Source: CAYQLY01 sp964418605
GTDB lineage: Bacteria; Bacteroidota; Bacteroidia; Cytophagales; Cyclobacteriaceae
Assembly: GCA_964418605.1 (NCBI GenBank)
Contig: CAYQLY010000001.1
Span: 1 to 64,000, forward strand
Length of the DNA: 64,000 nucleotides
Reading direction: 5' to 3'
In this document: one piece after another, positions 17,576 through 26,488 of the stretch
Layout: each line of letters opens with the position of its first letter
Position numbering within the stretch: the first letter of the stretch is position 1
The notes under the pieces: model-generated
Database searches by the model: none
Seen by the model: only the letters and a program-made list of their open reading frames with translations
Told to the model about the DNA's origin: nothing
Program-made: the position numbers and the translations under genes

Positions 17576-18961
17576 TTATTTTTCTAGTTGCATAGCTAAT
17601 TGATAGACCATTGATTTTGTTTTACAAAAAATACTTCGTATAAGTTTTTTTTGTAATTTGCTTCTATAGTAATTAACATCATTAATTACATATGCTATAG
17701 CATATGTGTAATATCTTCTTGAATATGTTCTTTTAAAGTCAATGTCGCGATCAGTTGATTTATCCCATTCTAAGTTAGTGAGTTGTTTAGACTCTATTTC
17801 TTGATAGAGCTCCGTTCCTCTGATGGGATAAGCTACAGTGATTGTAAAATGATCAGGATTGGACTCTTTCAAATGTTGTATAGTTTCCTCAATGTCTTTT
17901 TTGGTCTCCCCAGGATAGCCAAGCATGATAAATGTGCCAGCTTCTATTTCATTTTTTTTAACTAAACGAATCATTTCTCGAACTTGATGTACATCTACTC
18001 GTCGGTCCATAAGATCTATGACTCGTTGTGACCCGCTTTCGGCGCCAATCCAAACTCGAAAGCATCCGGACTCTTTCATCTGTTGTATGACCTCTTCATT
18101 CATTCGATCAGCACGGGTGATGCATTCATAAGGTATTTTTATATTTCTTTTTTTTAGCTCTTCGTTAAATTCATTCAGCCATTTATGGCTGATGGTAAAT
18201 ACATCATCTACAAACCAGAGTGAATCTGGGTTGTATGTTTTTTTGATATAAACCATTTCATCTACAACATTTTTAGCAGAGCGTCGGCGATAGCTTAGGC
18301 CATACACCGCTCGGCTACACCATTTGCAGGTATAGGGGCATCCTCTCATGGTGCTGATCGAAATCGCATTTTTTCTATGAAATTTTTTCCAAGTTTCTAA
18401 ATAAGAAAATAGATCAATTCCTTCTCTGTTAGGGAATGGAAGGTCATCTATGTTTTTTAACTTAGATCGTTCTGCAGTATATATTATTTGGTCTTTTTGT
18501 TTGAAAGCAATTCCATGAATTGTGGTAAAATCTGGTTTATCTTTATTTAATTCATTGATAAGCTCTAAGGTTGTTTGTTCGCCTTCTCCAATCACTATAA
18601 AATCCGATCCGGCTTTTAAGAAATTTTCCGCACTATACTTAACTTCAGGACCTCCTAGTATAATTTTTATTTCAGATAAATCAGAATGATTTCTAATGAA
18701 TTGGATGATTTCCAGCACATTTAACTTAGTCATCAGATTAGTGTAAATGGCTAGGTATGCTGGTTTAGAATTTAAGATGTGTTCTTTTAGCTTTTCTTTT
18801 GAGGAGAATGTTGTATCATATAATTCATGAGAGATGTCGTGTTGATTTAAAAAAGCAGAAATATAAAGTATACCCAATGGGGGATAAGGCCGCATGATTG
18901 TTGCCTCTTTTGGGTCATCATGTAGAAAATAACCATGTGTGAGTAGGGTTGTTTTTTTCAT
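17576..18961 (-). CDS. B12-binding-fold radical SAM enzyme
   Basis: 461 residues. Residues 1 to about 150 form a cobalamin-binding-type Rossmann domain (PPLGILYISAFL, LGGPEVKYSAE, VIGEGEQTTLELI). The radical SAM core follows with the cluster motif C208-x3-C212-x2-C215 (RGCPYTCKWC), then AESGSQRVIDLMD. The usual cobalamin His motif D-x-H-x-x-G is not present (YDTTFSS instead), so B12 may be bound without that ligand or not at all. Its ATG overlaps the stop of the upstream 77-residue gene (ATGA), so translation is coupled. It may catalyse methylation, ring formation or another radical step. Confidence 0.88.
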   Translation of the reverse strand: MKKTTLLTHGYFLHDDPKEATIMRPYPPLGILYISAFLNQHDISHELYDTTFSSKEKLKEHILNSKPAYLAIYTNLMTKLNVLEIIQFIRNHSDLSEIKIILGGPEVKYSAENFLKAGSDFIVIGEGEQTTLELINELNKDKPDFTTIHGIAFKQKDQIIYTAERSKLKNIDDLPFPNREGIDLFSYLETWKKFHRKNAISISTMRGCPYTCKWCSRAVYGLSYRRRSAKNVVDEMVYIKKTYNPDSLWFVDDVFTISHKWLNEFNEELKKRNIKIPYECITRADRMNEEVIQQMKESGCFRVWIGAESGSQRVIDLMDRRVDVHQVREMIRLVKKNEIEAGTFIMLGYPGETKKDIEETIQHLKESNPDHFTITVAYPIRGTELYQEIESKQLTNLEWDKSTDRDIDFKRTYSRRYYTYAIAYVINDVNYYRSKLQKKLIRSIFCKTKSMVYQLAMQLEK

Positions 18962-19191
18962 TTTCGACGGAACGAGATAAGTAAGTGATCAGAAAAATTA
19001 CTTAAGAAGGGTAGCTGGTTTAATATTTTTTCTATGGAGTAAAAAATAAGAAAAAATATTTTTTTGATTTCTTTTTTTGTATAACACCATGTTTGTATTT
19101 TTAAATCTCCTAATATTGTCAGTATACCATCTTTTTGTACATAAGATGATATTGCTTTTGATATATTATGATCAAATTCTGCTGGTTTCAT
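18958..19191 (-). CDS. Small protein translationally coupled to two radical SAM genes
   Basis: 77 residues, rich in Lys and Ile. Its ATG overlaps the preceding stop (TAATG) and its TGA overlaps the next start (ATGA), so it is held tightly in the operon. The second half (KEIKKIFFLIFYSIEKILNQ) is an amphipathic or membrane-associating helix. The end DHLLISFRRK resembles the last strand of class I methyltransferases, so it may be the surviving C-terminal piece of one or a small accessory subunit. No cluster-binding cysteines, only one Cys. I do not recognise the family. Confidence 0.6.
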   Translation of the reverse strand: MKPAEFDHNISKAISSYVQKDGILTILGDLKIQTWCYTKKEIKKIFFLIFYSIEKILNQLPFLSNFSDHLLISFRRK

Positions 19192-21602
19192 TATCCAGAT
19201 GTTAGCATTAGTTTTTTTAATTGGATGCGATATGCCAAAGATGTAAGAATATAATAGGGGATAGCTATAATATACCGAAGTTCTTTTATAGTTAACCTAA
19301 GTGGGGTTCTAAATATTTTTTTGATATTTTGATAGCCTAGCTTTCGTCTATGTATTTTGTGAATATAGCGATGGAGTTTTTTGTAGAATGCAGGAGGATA
19401 TGTATTCTTGAACATAAGATCTAGATCATCAGAATCGGTCCAGTTTGTTTTTGTTTTTAAGTCTTCTTTAACTTTCTCATAAAATTTAGTTCCAGGAAGT
19501 GGATAAGATACAGAAACACCCATATCATCAGGTAGAAGATCTTTAACCATTTTAATGGTTAGATCTATATCTTCTTTTGTTTCACCTAAATAACCAAATT
19601 GTAAGAAGAAAGCTACATGTATTCCTTTTTCTTTGAGGAGTTTAGTTGCTTTATATATTTCTTCTATTTTAGTTCCTTTATCCATAGCATCTAATATAGC
19701 TTGTGATCCTGATTCTGCTCCTACCCAGGCAGTCTCTAGTCCTGAGCTTGCTAGCGCCTCTAGATTATCAGATTCTAACAGAAGATCGACACGTGATTGG
19801 ATTTTATATTTAAAGTTTAGCTTTTTTTCTTTAACCAGCTGATTGAATTCTTGTGCCCATCCTGGTTTTAGTCCAAATATATCATCACACATCCAAAAAT
19901 AAGTTGGTTGATAATTTTTTATAACATATTCTATTTCTTTGATGACGTGCTCTGGAGACCGTGAATTATAGCGGTTGCCATAAATAGGCTTAGCGCACCA
20001 ATTGCATTTATAAGGGCACCCTCTTGTGGTAGCTATATTTAACGAAAAATAGCCATGGTGTTTTAGCCATGTTTTTTTATAAATATCCATGTCTACTAAA
20101 TCCCATGCTGGCAATGGAAATTCATCTAGATTTTTTATAACTGTTCTTTTTGACGTTAGGGTTATTTTTTCATTTGTTTTAAATGCCAAACCTTGTATCG
20201 AATCAAAATTTGTATGTTTATTTTCAAGTGCGAATATAAGCTCTTTTAATGCTATTTCGCCTTCTCCAATGATAACAAAATCAGCGTGGTGTTTCAGGTA
20301 TTTTTCATAATGATCGGCCGCATCAGAGCTAGATACGATTACTTTACACCCATGCATTTTAGCATACTCAGCCATTTTGAATGCTGCTTCACGCATGTTG
20401 GTTAAACACATTTTTGTTAAATAGTTAAACCCATCGTCATAAATTACAACGTACTCAGGCTTTTCTTTTTTTAATATAGGAATAATTTCCTCTGCAGAGT
20501 TAGCAAAGTTTGTATCATGAAGTGCAACATTAAATCCGTTTTCACGCATCACAGCTGCTGCTAAGATTGTTGCTAAAGGTGGATAGGGTTGTTTTGCCTT
20601 CCATTGTTTAGGGTCAAATTTTAAAAAGTAAGAATGGGTGAATAGAATAGTAGATTTATGGGTATTGTTAAGAGGTGACATGAGATTGGCTATTTTTTTA
20701 TTGTATAAGTTTATTACTCTTAAATGAAAGCTGCCTTTTGGATGAGGCTTAACGACATGCTTATCATAATAAATAAAAGGATCTTTTTGATGTTCTATAG
20801 AATGGTCTGCGCTTTTTTTGTATTTTTTACTCCATCTCCAATAATATGTAGACCCTGTATAAAACAAATATTCTAAAACATCTCCTATTATAGTGTCAAA
20901 TATCCACTCTTGTATTTTCTTAAAGAAAAACCTTTTTTCAACCACTCTTTCATTACTGTGTGGTGTGGTATTAGGTATGTAATTTTTTATCCATTGGTTT
21001 GAATCTAGAAAGGCTTGGTATAATGCATAATTATAGGTTGGAATTAATGTAGCTATTTCTGTTGCTATATATACATTATTTTCTGGGATGGTCAGTGCTT
21101 CTGTATCTATGAAATAGTTGAGGCAGACTGCTTCTTTTTTATTAACTAATTTATGTATCCTTAAAAAAAATAATGCTAAAAATGTTTTACAAAGCCATAA
21201 GCGTCCTTTTTTTGCAATTATAAATAGATCAATATCAGAATACTCATCCATATAGTTTTTAGATAATGATCCTGATATAAGAATTGCTCTTACAAAAGGA
21301 AAGCGGGCAATGCGTTTTGAGATGTGGTGTATTTTTTTTGAATAGTCATTAGCTAACTTATTCCCTTTTTCTCGTCTTCCAATTATGGAGTCATCTCCGA
21401 GGTAATAAAACTGTTTTTGATGCTTTATTTTCCCTTCAATTATAAGACGCTCTATAATTGGCTTAAGCTCTTCTATACTTGTTTGATGATCTGCAAATTG
21501 CCAGATTTCCTCTATTGTAACTGGATGCTTGAAAATATCAAAGTAGTTTAATACTTTTAATACGGATAGTTCTAGTTTTTTTAGTGTGTTTAGCTTTTCC
21601 AA
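19191..21602 (-). CDS. Nucleotidyltransferase-radical SAM fusion protein
   Basis: 803 residues joining two normally separate proteins. Residues 1-75 look like a winged helix, and about 95-300 a DNA-polymerase-beta-type nucleotidyltransferase with the signature GSLSKNYMDEYSDID (111-125), carrying the GS turn and D-x-D metal ligands. From about 316 a B12-binding-type Rossmann domain begins (ILFTHSYFLKFDP), then the radical SAM core with C529-x3-C533-x2-C536 (RGCPYKCNWC) and AESGSQAILDAMD. The radical SAM half is related to the 461-residue enzyme next door. The cobalamin D-x-H-x-x-G motif is not intact (HDTNFANS). The nucleotidyltransferase may activate or adenylylate a substrate. Confidence 0.85.
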   Translation of the reverse strand: MEKLNTLKKLELSVLKVLNYFDIFKHPVTIEEIWQFADHQTSIEELKPIIERLIIEGKIKHQKQFYYLGDDSIIGRREKGNKLANDYSKKIHHISKRIARFPFVRAILISGSLSKNYMDEYSDIDLFIIAKKGRLWLCKTFLALFFLRIHKLVNKKEAVCLNYFIDTEALTIPENNVYIATEIATLIPTYNYALYQAFLDSNQWIKNYIPNTTPHSNERVVEKRFFFKKIQEWIFDTIIGDVLEYLFYTGSTYYWRWSKKYKKSADHSIEHQKDPFIYYDKHVVKPHPKGSFHLRVINLYNKKIANLMSPLNNTHKSTILFTHSYFLKFDPKQWKAKQPYPPLATILAAAVMRENGFNVALHDTNFANSAEEIIPILKKEKPEYVVIYDDGFNYLTKMCLTNMREAAFKMAEYAKMHGCKVIVSSSDAADHYEKYLKHHADFVIIGEGEIALKELIFALENKHTNFDSIQGLAFKTNEKITLTSKRTVIKNLDEFPLPAWDLVDMDIYKKTWLKHHGYFSLNIATTRGCPYKCNWCAKPIYGNRYNSRSPEHVIKEIEYVIKNYQPTYFWMCDDIFGLKPGWAQEFNQLVKEKKLNFKYKIQSRVDLLLESDNLEALASSGLETAWVGAESGSQAILDAMDKGTKIEEIYKATKLLKEKGIHVAFFLQFGYLGETKEDIDLTIKMVKDLLPDDMGVSVSYPLPGTKFYEKVKEDLKTKTNWTDSDDLDLMFKNTYPPAFYKKLHRYIHKIHRRKLGYQNIKKIFRTPLRLTIKELRYIIAIPYYILTSLAYRIQLKKLMLTSG

Positions 21603-21647
21603 ATGTTTGAAATTTAATAATCTTGAAAACTAATATAAATTCTTTAT

Positions 21648-23075
21648 TTAAGAAAGTTTTTGTTTATTGGTGAATAGTTCAAATAATACTTTTTCTACAG
21701 GGAACTTAAAATATTTTTTTTCACATCTTTGACGAGCTATCCATCGGATTGGTTTTAGTATTTGAAATTTATTCTTGTAGCCTGCTTTTAGATAGAACTT
21801 ATACCGTTCAAAGAAGGTGTATTTTTTCTTGTTTACCCAAGGACCACTAGAGCCAACATAATCAAAGTGTTCCCACTCCTCTGTAGTTTTCGGTAGTCTA
21901 TAACTATTACTCGTTACAATATCTTCCGTAATTTTAGATCCTGGATAGGGTTTAAAGTAGAATATAGGGGTGTTGAATTTATGATACATTTTATTTAATA
22001 TATGTATCATATTTATACTGGACTCCACGCTCTCATCTGTTTCATTAGGAAACCCAACGATAAATGGAAAAATAACAGCTATTCCATGCTCTTTACATCT
22101 TTCTGCGCAAAGGTACACTTGCTCAATTTTAATGTCTTTCATCAGCCAATCCATCATAGATTGAGATCCAGACTCTACGCCTATTAGCAAACGCCTTAAT
22201 CCGGATTTTACACATGTCTTAAAATCTTCGTCACTCATACGATTACCCTGATCAGCACGCATCGTGGCAGCCCAACTTGATTTAAGTTTTTTTTCTATGA
22301 ATAAATTAGCCATTTCTACTATTCGTTCAGGGTAGGTGAAAAAGGTTTCATCTTGGAAGTTGATATCTGTAAATTTAAATTTATCATACCAGTGAGCTAA
22401 TTCAGTTGCTACACGTTTTGGTGAGATTGCAGACCATTTTCTTTTAAATACAAATGGATCAGCACAGAATGTGCATCGAAAATAGCATCCAACAGATGAG
22501 ATATAGTCGAATTGACGATTTTTCTTTAGTTTAAAATAGCTTTCTACATCTATTAAATTATAATCTACCATTGGTAAGCTATCCATAGCGGTCATTTCTC
22601 TCGCCTCATTTTTTATGATGTTCCCATTGGTGCTATTTCTAAAATAAATACCTTTAATCTCGCTTAATTTTTTTTTATTTTCTATGGCTTCAATTAGTTC
22701 TGCAAATGTAATCTCTCCTTGTCCTTGTACTGTGATATCTACAGATGAACAATCTTTCAGTATTTGTTCTGGGAATAAGGAAGGGTGCCATCCACCCCAG
22801 ATGGTTACAACATGAGGAAATTTACTTTTTACATAACCTGTTATTTCTTTAGCGTCCTTAATAGGGCTTCCTGTTAGTACAGTTACGCCAAGACAAATGA
22901 TTTCTTTACCATATGCAGCAATGATATTTTTTACGTCTTTTTCTATTCTTCCATCAATTATTTTTACATTGTATTTTTCTTTATTAACCATGGATCCTAT
23001 GGCTAGTAAAGCCAATGGCATGTCATAAAAAACACTTTTTGGGTTATATAATAAAATAGTTTTCTTTTCTGACAT
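21648..23075 (-). CDS. B12-binding-fold radical SAM enzyme
   Basis: 475 residues and first gene of the minus-strand operon. The N-terminal Rossmann domain has PLALLAIGSMVNKEKYN and IWGGWHPSLFPEQIL; the radical SAM cluster motif is C197-x3-C201-x2-C204 (GCYFRCTFC). A later GVESGSQSMMDWLMK is the family's second signature. It is more distant from the other two radical SAM proteins than they are from each other. The D-x-H-x-x-G ligand motif is absent. The 153-base gap to divergent uvrA must hold the operon promoter, but I see no good TAnnTTTG match on this strand. Confidence 0.88.
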   Translation of the reverse strand: MSEKKTILLYNPKSVFYDMPLALLAIGSMVNKEKYNVKIIDGRIEKDVKNIIAAYGKEIICLGVTVLTGSPIKDAKEITGYVKSKFPHVVTIWGGWHPSLFPEQILKDCSSVDITVQGQGEITFAELIEAIENKKKLSEIKGIYFRNSTNGNIIKNEAREMTAMDSLPMVDYNLIDVESYFKLKKNRQFDYISSVGCYFRCTFCADPFVFKRKWSAISPKRVATELAHWYDKFKFTDINFQDETFFTYPERIVEMANLFIEKKLKSSWAATMRADQGNRMSDEDFKTCVKSGLRRLLIGVESGSQSMMDWLMKDIKIEQVYLCAERCKEHGIAVIFPFIVGFPNETDESVESSINMIHILNKMYHKFNTPIFYFKPYPGSKITEDIVTSNSYRLPKTTEEWEHFDYVGSSGPWVNKKKYTFFERYKFYLKAGYKNKFQILKPIRWIARQRCEKKYFKFPVEKVLFELFTNKQKLS

Positions 23076-23228
23076 ATAAAATAATTTTTTTTAAATATTT
23101 TTTTACAAAAAAATACTTCATCTAAAGTGGTATGCTATTAAAACTGAAACTTAGCTTATTTAAATATACTTATATTTTCTTAATATAGTAAAAATATACA
23201 ATTGCTCATACTGCTATAAAATAGGTTC

Positions 23229-26048
23229 ATGGTATTTAAAACACACGCCTCTATTAACATCGACGAAGTAAGCCCCAAAGAATTTATTGTTATTAAAGGA
23301 GCAAGGGTGAATAACTTAAAAAATTTAAACGTGGCTATCCCACGTAATAAATTAATAGTTATCACAGGGCTTTCTGGATCTGGTAAATCGTCATTGGCAT
23401 TTGATACGTTATTTGCAGAAGGCCAGCGTATGTATGTGGAAAGTTTAAATTCATATGCTAGGCAGTTTTTGAGTCGTATGGAAAAACCAGCAGTTGACTA
23501 CATTAAAGGGATTTCACCTGCTATTGCCATCGAACAAAAGGTCAATACAAAAAATCCGCGATCTACAGTTGGTACTACAACTGAAATTTATGATTATCTT
23601 AAACTTCTTTTTGCACGTATAGGCAAGACCTATTCTCCTGTTTCTGGTCAGGTTGTAAAAAAAGATTCTGTTTCTGATGTGGTAGACTATATTCTTTCTT
23701 TTCAAGAAGGGCTAGCTGTTCTTATTAGTTTTCCACTTTCTGTTGAAAATAGAACAATTCAAAATGAATTAGCACTTCTTCTTCAAAAAGGATTTACACG
23801 AGTGCTTATAAAACATGAGTTGAAATTTATTGAGGATGTTATTCAAGATAAAGCCTATCTAAAAAAAGTAAAACCTATTGATTGTCAGGTCTTGGTTGAT
23901 CGGTTGACTTTAAATAAAGCTGAGGAAACGTTATTTAGATTAGGTGATTCTGTTCAGACGGCTTTTTATGAAGGGAAAGGTGTTTGTCAAGTGCATGTAG
24001 GTGATGAAAAAATGGTTGCTTTCTCTAATGCGTTTGAATTGGATGGCATATTGTTTGAAGAGCCAACTGTTAATTTTTTTAGCTTTAATAATTCATACGG
24101 AGCATGTAAGCGGTGTGAGGGCTTTGGGCATGTGCTAGGTATTGATCCAGATTTAGTCATACCTGATAAAAATTTATCAGTATATGAAGACGCTATTGCG
24201 CCTTGGCGAACTGAAGCTATGAGCAAGTGGGTTGAACCATTGATCGCTAATGCTATGAAATTTGATTTTCCGATTCATCGCCCTTATTATGAACTTTCTG
24301 ATGAACAAAAAAAAATACTTTGGACAGGAAATTCATATTTCGATGGATTAGATTCGTTTTTTCAGTATATCGAATCTAAGGTTCATAAGATCCAGTACCG
24401 TGTTCTTCTATCTCGTTACCGTGGGCGAACAGTTTGTCCGGATTGTTTGGGTACACGCCTGCGGAAAGATGTGTCGTATGTTAAAATCAATAACCGTTCT
24501 ATTATTGATTTAGTTTTATTATCTATTGAGGACTTGGTTATTTTTTTTAATCAACTGCAACTTACAGCGTATGAGCATTCTGTTGCGGAGCGATTGGTTA
24601 CAGAAGTTAAGAACCGATTAGGATATTTGCAAAAAGTAGGATTAACTTATTTAACACTTAATCGGTTAACATCTACACTTTCAGGAGGCGAGTATCAGCG
24701 TATTAAACTAGCGACATCATTGGGAAGTTCACTGGTGGGCTCGATGTATATTTTAGATGAGCCGAGTATTGGTCTTCATCCTCGTGATACACATCAGTTA
24801 ATAGAGGTTTTGCAATCGTTGAAAAAGATGGGCAATACCGTAATTGTTGTGGAACATGAAGAGGAGATTATGCGTGCAGCAGATCAACTTATTGATATTG
24901 GCCCTGCTGCAGGATCTCATGGTGGTGAACTGGTATTTCAAGGGACGGTGGATGAGTTAAAGCATGCATCATCTCATTCTCATACAGCTAACTATATTAT
25001 TCATCACGACCGTATTCCTATTCCTGCAGTACGACGAAAGGCAGTAGACTATATTGAAATCATAGGTGCTCGTGAGCATAATCTTAAAAATCTAAATGTT
25101 AAAATACCTTTGGGGTTATTTACGGTTATTACTGGTGTAAGTGGTTCTGGCAAGTCTACTTTAGTAAGACAAGTATTATATCCTGCGCTTACGAAGCTAC
25201 AAGGAATACCTGGTGAAGAGACAGGTAAATATGATCGTTTAGAAGGAAGTATAGAAAAGATTACTCAGGTAGAATTAGTCGATCAGCACCCTATTGGAAA
25301 ATCATCACGCTCCAATCCGGTTACATATATTAAAGCGTATGACGCCATTCGTCAGTTATTTAGTGAACAACCCTTAGCTAAAAACAGAGGCTACCAGCCT
25401 GCTCATTTTTCATTTAATGTGGAAGGCGGCCGTTGTGATGCTTGTCAGGGTGAGGGCGTTATTCAAATTGAGATGCAGTTTATGGCAGATGTTTATTTAA
25501 CATGTGAAACGTGCGAAGGAAAACGGTTTAAAAAAGAAATTCTTGATATCACGTATCATGATAAGCATATTGCAGATGTTTTAGATATGACGATAGAGGA
25601 TAGCTTGTCTTTTTTTAAAGATAAACAGACACTTGTTTCAAAATTACAGCCTCTTCAAGAAGTAGGATTAGGGTATATTCGTTTAGGTCAATCTTCTAGC
25701 ACCTTAAGTGGGGGTGAAGCACAACGTGTGAAGTTGGCTTCATTCTTAGGTAAAGGCAATGATAAAGACGACAGTCACATATTTTTTATCTTTGATGAAC
25801 CTACTACAGGATTACATTTCCATGATATTCATCAACTTCTTCGAGCGATGCAAGCATTAGTTGAGAGAGGCCATTCTGTACTTGTTATTGAGCATAATAC
25901 ACAAGTAATCAAATGTGCTGATTGGATTATTGATTTAGGTCCTGATGGAGGGAATAAAGGGGGGATGATTACATTTGAAGGTGTGCCGGAAAAACTTATT
26001 CAACTGAAAAATAATCATACAGCCATGTATTTGAAAAAATGTTTTTAG
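23229..26048 (+). CDS. uvrA: Excinuclease ABC subunit A
   Basis: 939 residues, full-length UvrA. Two ABC ATPase modules are visible, each split by insertions: the first Walker A is GLSGSGKSSLAFDT and the second GVSGSGKSTLVRQV. Signature motifs are LSGGEYQRIKLA and LSGGEAQRVKLA. Zinc-binding Cys pairs occur in CKRCEGFG, CPDCLGTR, CDACQGEG and CETCEGKR. It recognises DNA damage and loads UvrB in nucleotide excision repair. Divergent from the radical SAM operon and followed by a 440-base gene-poor gap. Confidence 0.98.
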   Translation: MVFKTHASINIDEVSPKEFIVIKGARVNNLKNLNVAIPRNKLIVITGLSGSGKSSLAFDTLFAEGQRMYVESLNSYARQFLSRMEKPAVDYIKGISPAIAIEQKVNTKNPRSTVGTTTEIYDYLKLLFARIGKTYSPVSGQVVKKDSVSDVVDYILSFQEGLAVLISFPLSVENRTIQNELALLLQKGFTRVLIKHELKFIEDVIQDKAYLKKVKPIDCQVLVDRLTLNKAEETLFRLGDSVQTAFYEGKGVCQVHVGDEKMVAFSNAFELDGILFEEPTVNFFSFNNSYGACKRCEGFGHVLGIDPDLVIPDKNLSVYEDAIAPWRTEAMSKWVEPLIANAMKFDFPIHRPYYELSDEQKKILWTGNSYFDGLDSFFQYIESKVHKIQYRVLLSRYRGRTVCPDCLGTRLRKDVSYVKINNRSIIDLVLLSIEDLVIFFNQLQLTAYEHSVAERLVTEVKNRLGYLQKVGLTYLTLNRLTSTLSGGEYQRIKLATSLGSSLVGSMYILDEPSIGLHPRDTHQLIEVLQSLKKMGNTVIVVEHEEEIMRAADQLIDIGPAAGSHGGELVFQGTVDELKHASSHSHTANYIIHHDRIPIPAVRRKAVDYIEIIGAREHNLKNLNVKIPLGLFTVITGVSGSGKSTLVRQVLYPALTKLQGIPGEETGKYDRLEGSIEKITQVELVDQHPIGKSSRSNPVTYIKAYDAIRQLFSEQPLAKNRGYQPAHFSFNVEGGRCDACQGEGVIQIEMQFMADVYLTCETCEGKRFKKEILDITYHDKHIADVLDMTIEDSLSFFKDKQTLVSKLQPLQEVGLGYIRLGQSSSTLSGGEAQRVKLASFLGKGNDKDDSHIFFIFDEPTTGLHFHDIHQLLRAMQALVERGHSVLVIEHNTQVIKCADWIIDLGPDGGNKGGMITFEGVPEKLIQLKNNHTAMYLKKCF

Positions 26049-26412
26049 GGTATTTTGTTTTTAGTGTTAGGCTTTATGTTTAAGGAAAAATACGTGTCAT
26101 CTGTCGACTTGATTTAGGGTCATGCTATTTAAGTTTTACATCTTGCTGACTATTTTTTCTATTATTCTGTTGATCCTTTTTTTGTTGTCATACTGCCTTC
26201 TTTTTTTATCTTGTTGGCTGCAATGAAACATCTAGAAAAAAATAAATCATCAATTTTCTTAATTATCTTATCTTATTTTATTCTATAATAAAAAACAATT
26301 ATTCTTTTTAAACCATTGACTTTTATTTGTAATCTATTGTACCTCTACACAGATTTTTAACATATGGAATTTAAAAAATAGAATCTTGTGCAAAAATAAA
26401 TACCAGTATCGC
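26049..26412. other. Intergenic region with no recognised gene
   Basis: AT- and T-rich sequence after uvrA. One 34-codon reading frame at 26122-26226 encodes an almost entirely Leu/Ile/Phe peptide, which is expected by chance in a T-rich run. No RNA gene, repeat or strong hairpin was seen. Confidence 0.5.
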
Positions 26413-26443
26413 TTGGTTTTTTTTGATTCGGATGCTATATTTA
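26413..26443 (+). promoter_or_regulatory. Bacteroidota-type promoter of the hydrolase/RiPP locus
   Basis: TTG at 26413-26415 (-33 element) is followed after 20 bases by TATATTTA at 26436-26443, one base off the TAnnTTTG -7 consensus. Spacing fits this promoter class. Transcription would start near 26450, about 40 bases before the hydrolase start. Confidence 0.5.
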
Positions 26444-26488
26444 CATTCAGTTTGAAAAAACGGATTTAGTTGATATTATAATAATAAT

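Noticed and set aside
26122..26226. 34-codon hydrophobic peptide frame after uvrA
   Set aside because: The region is T-rich, so Leu/Phe/Ile codons arise by chance; there is no ribosome-binding or neighbouring context to support it.
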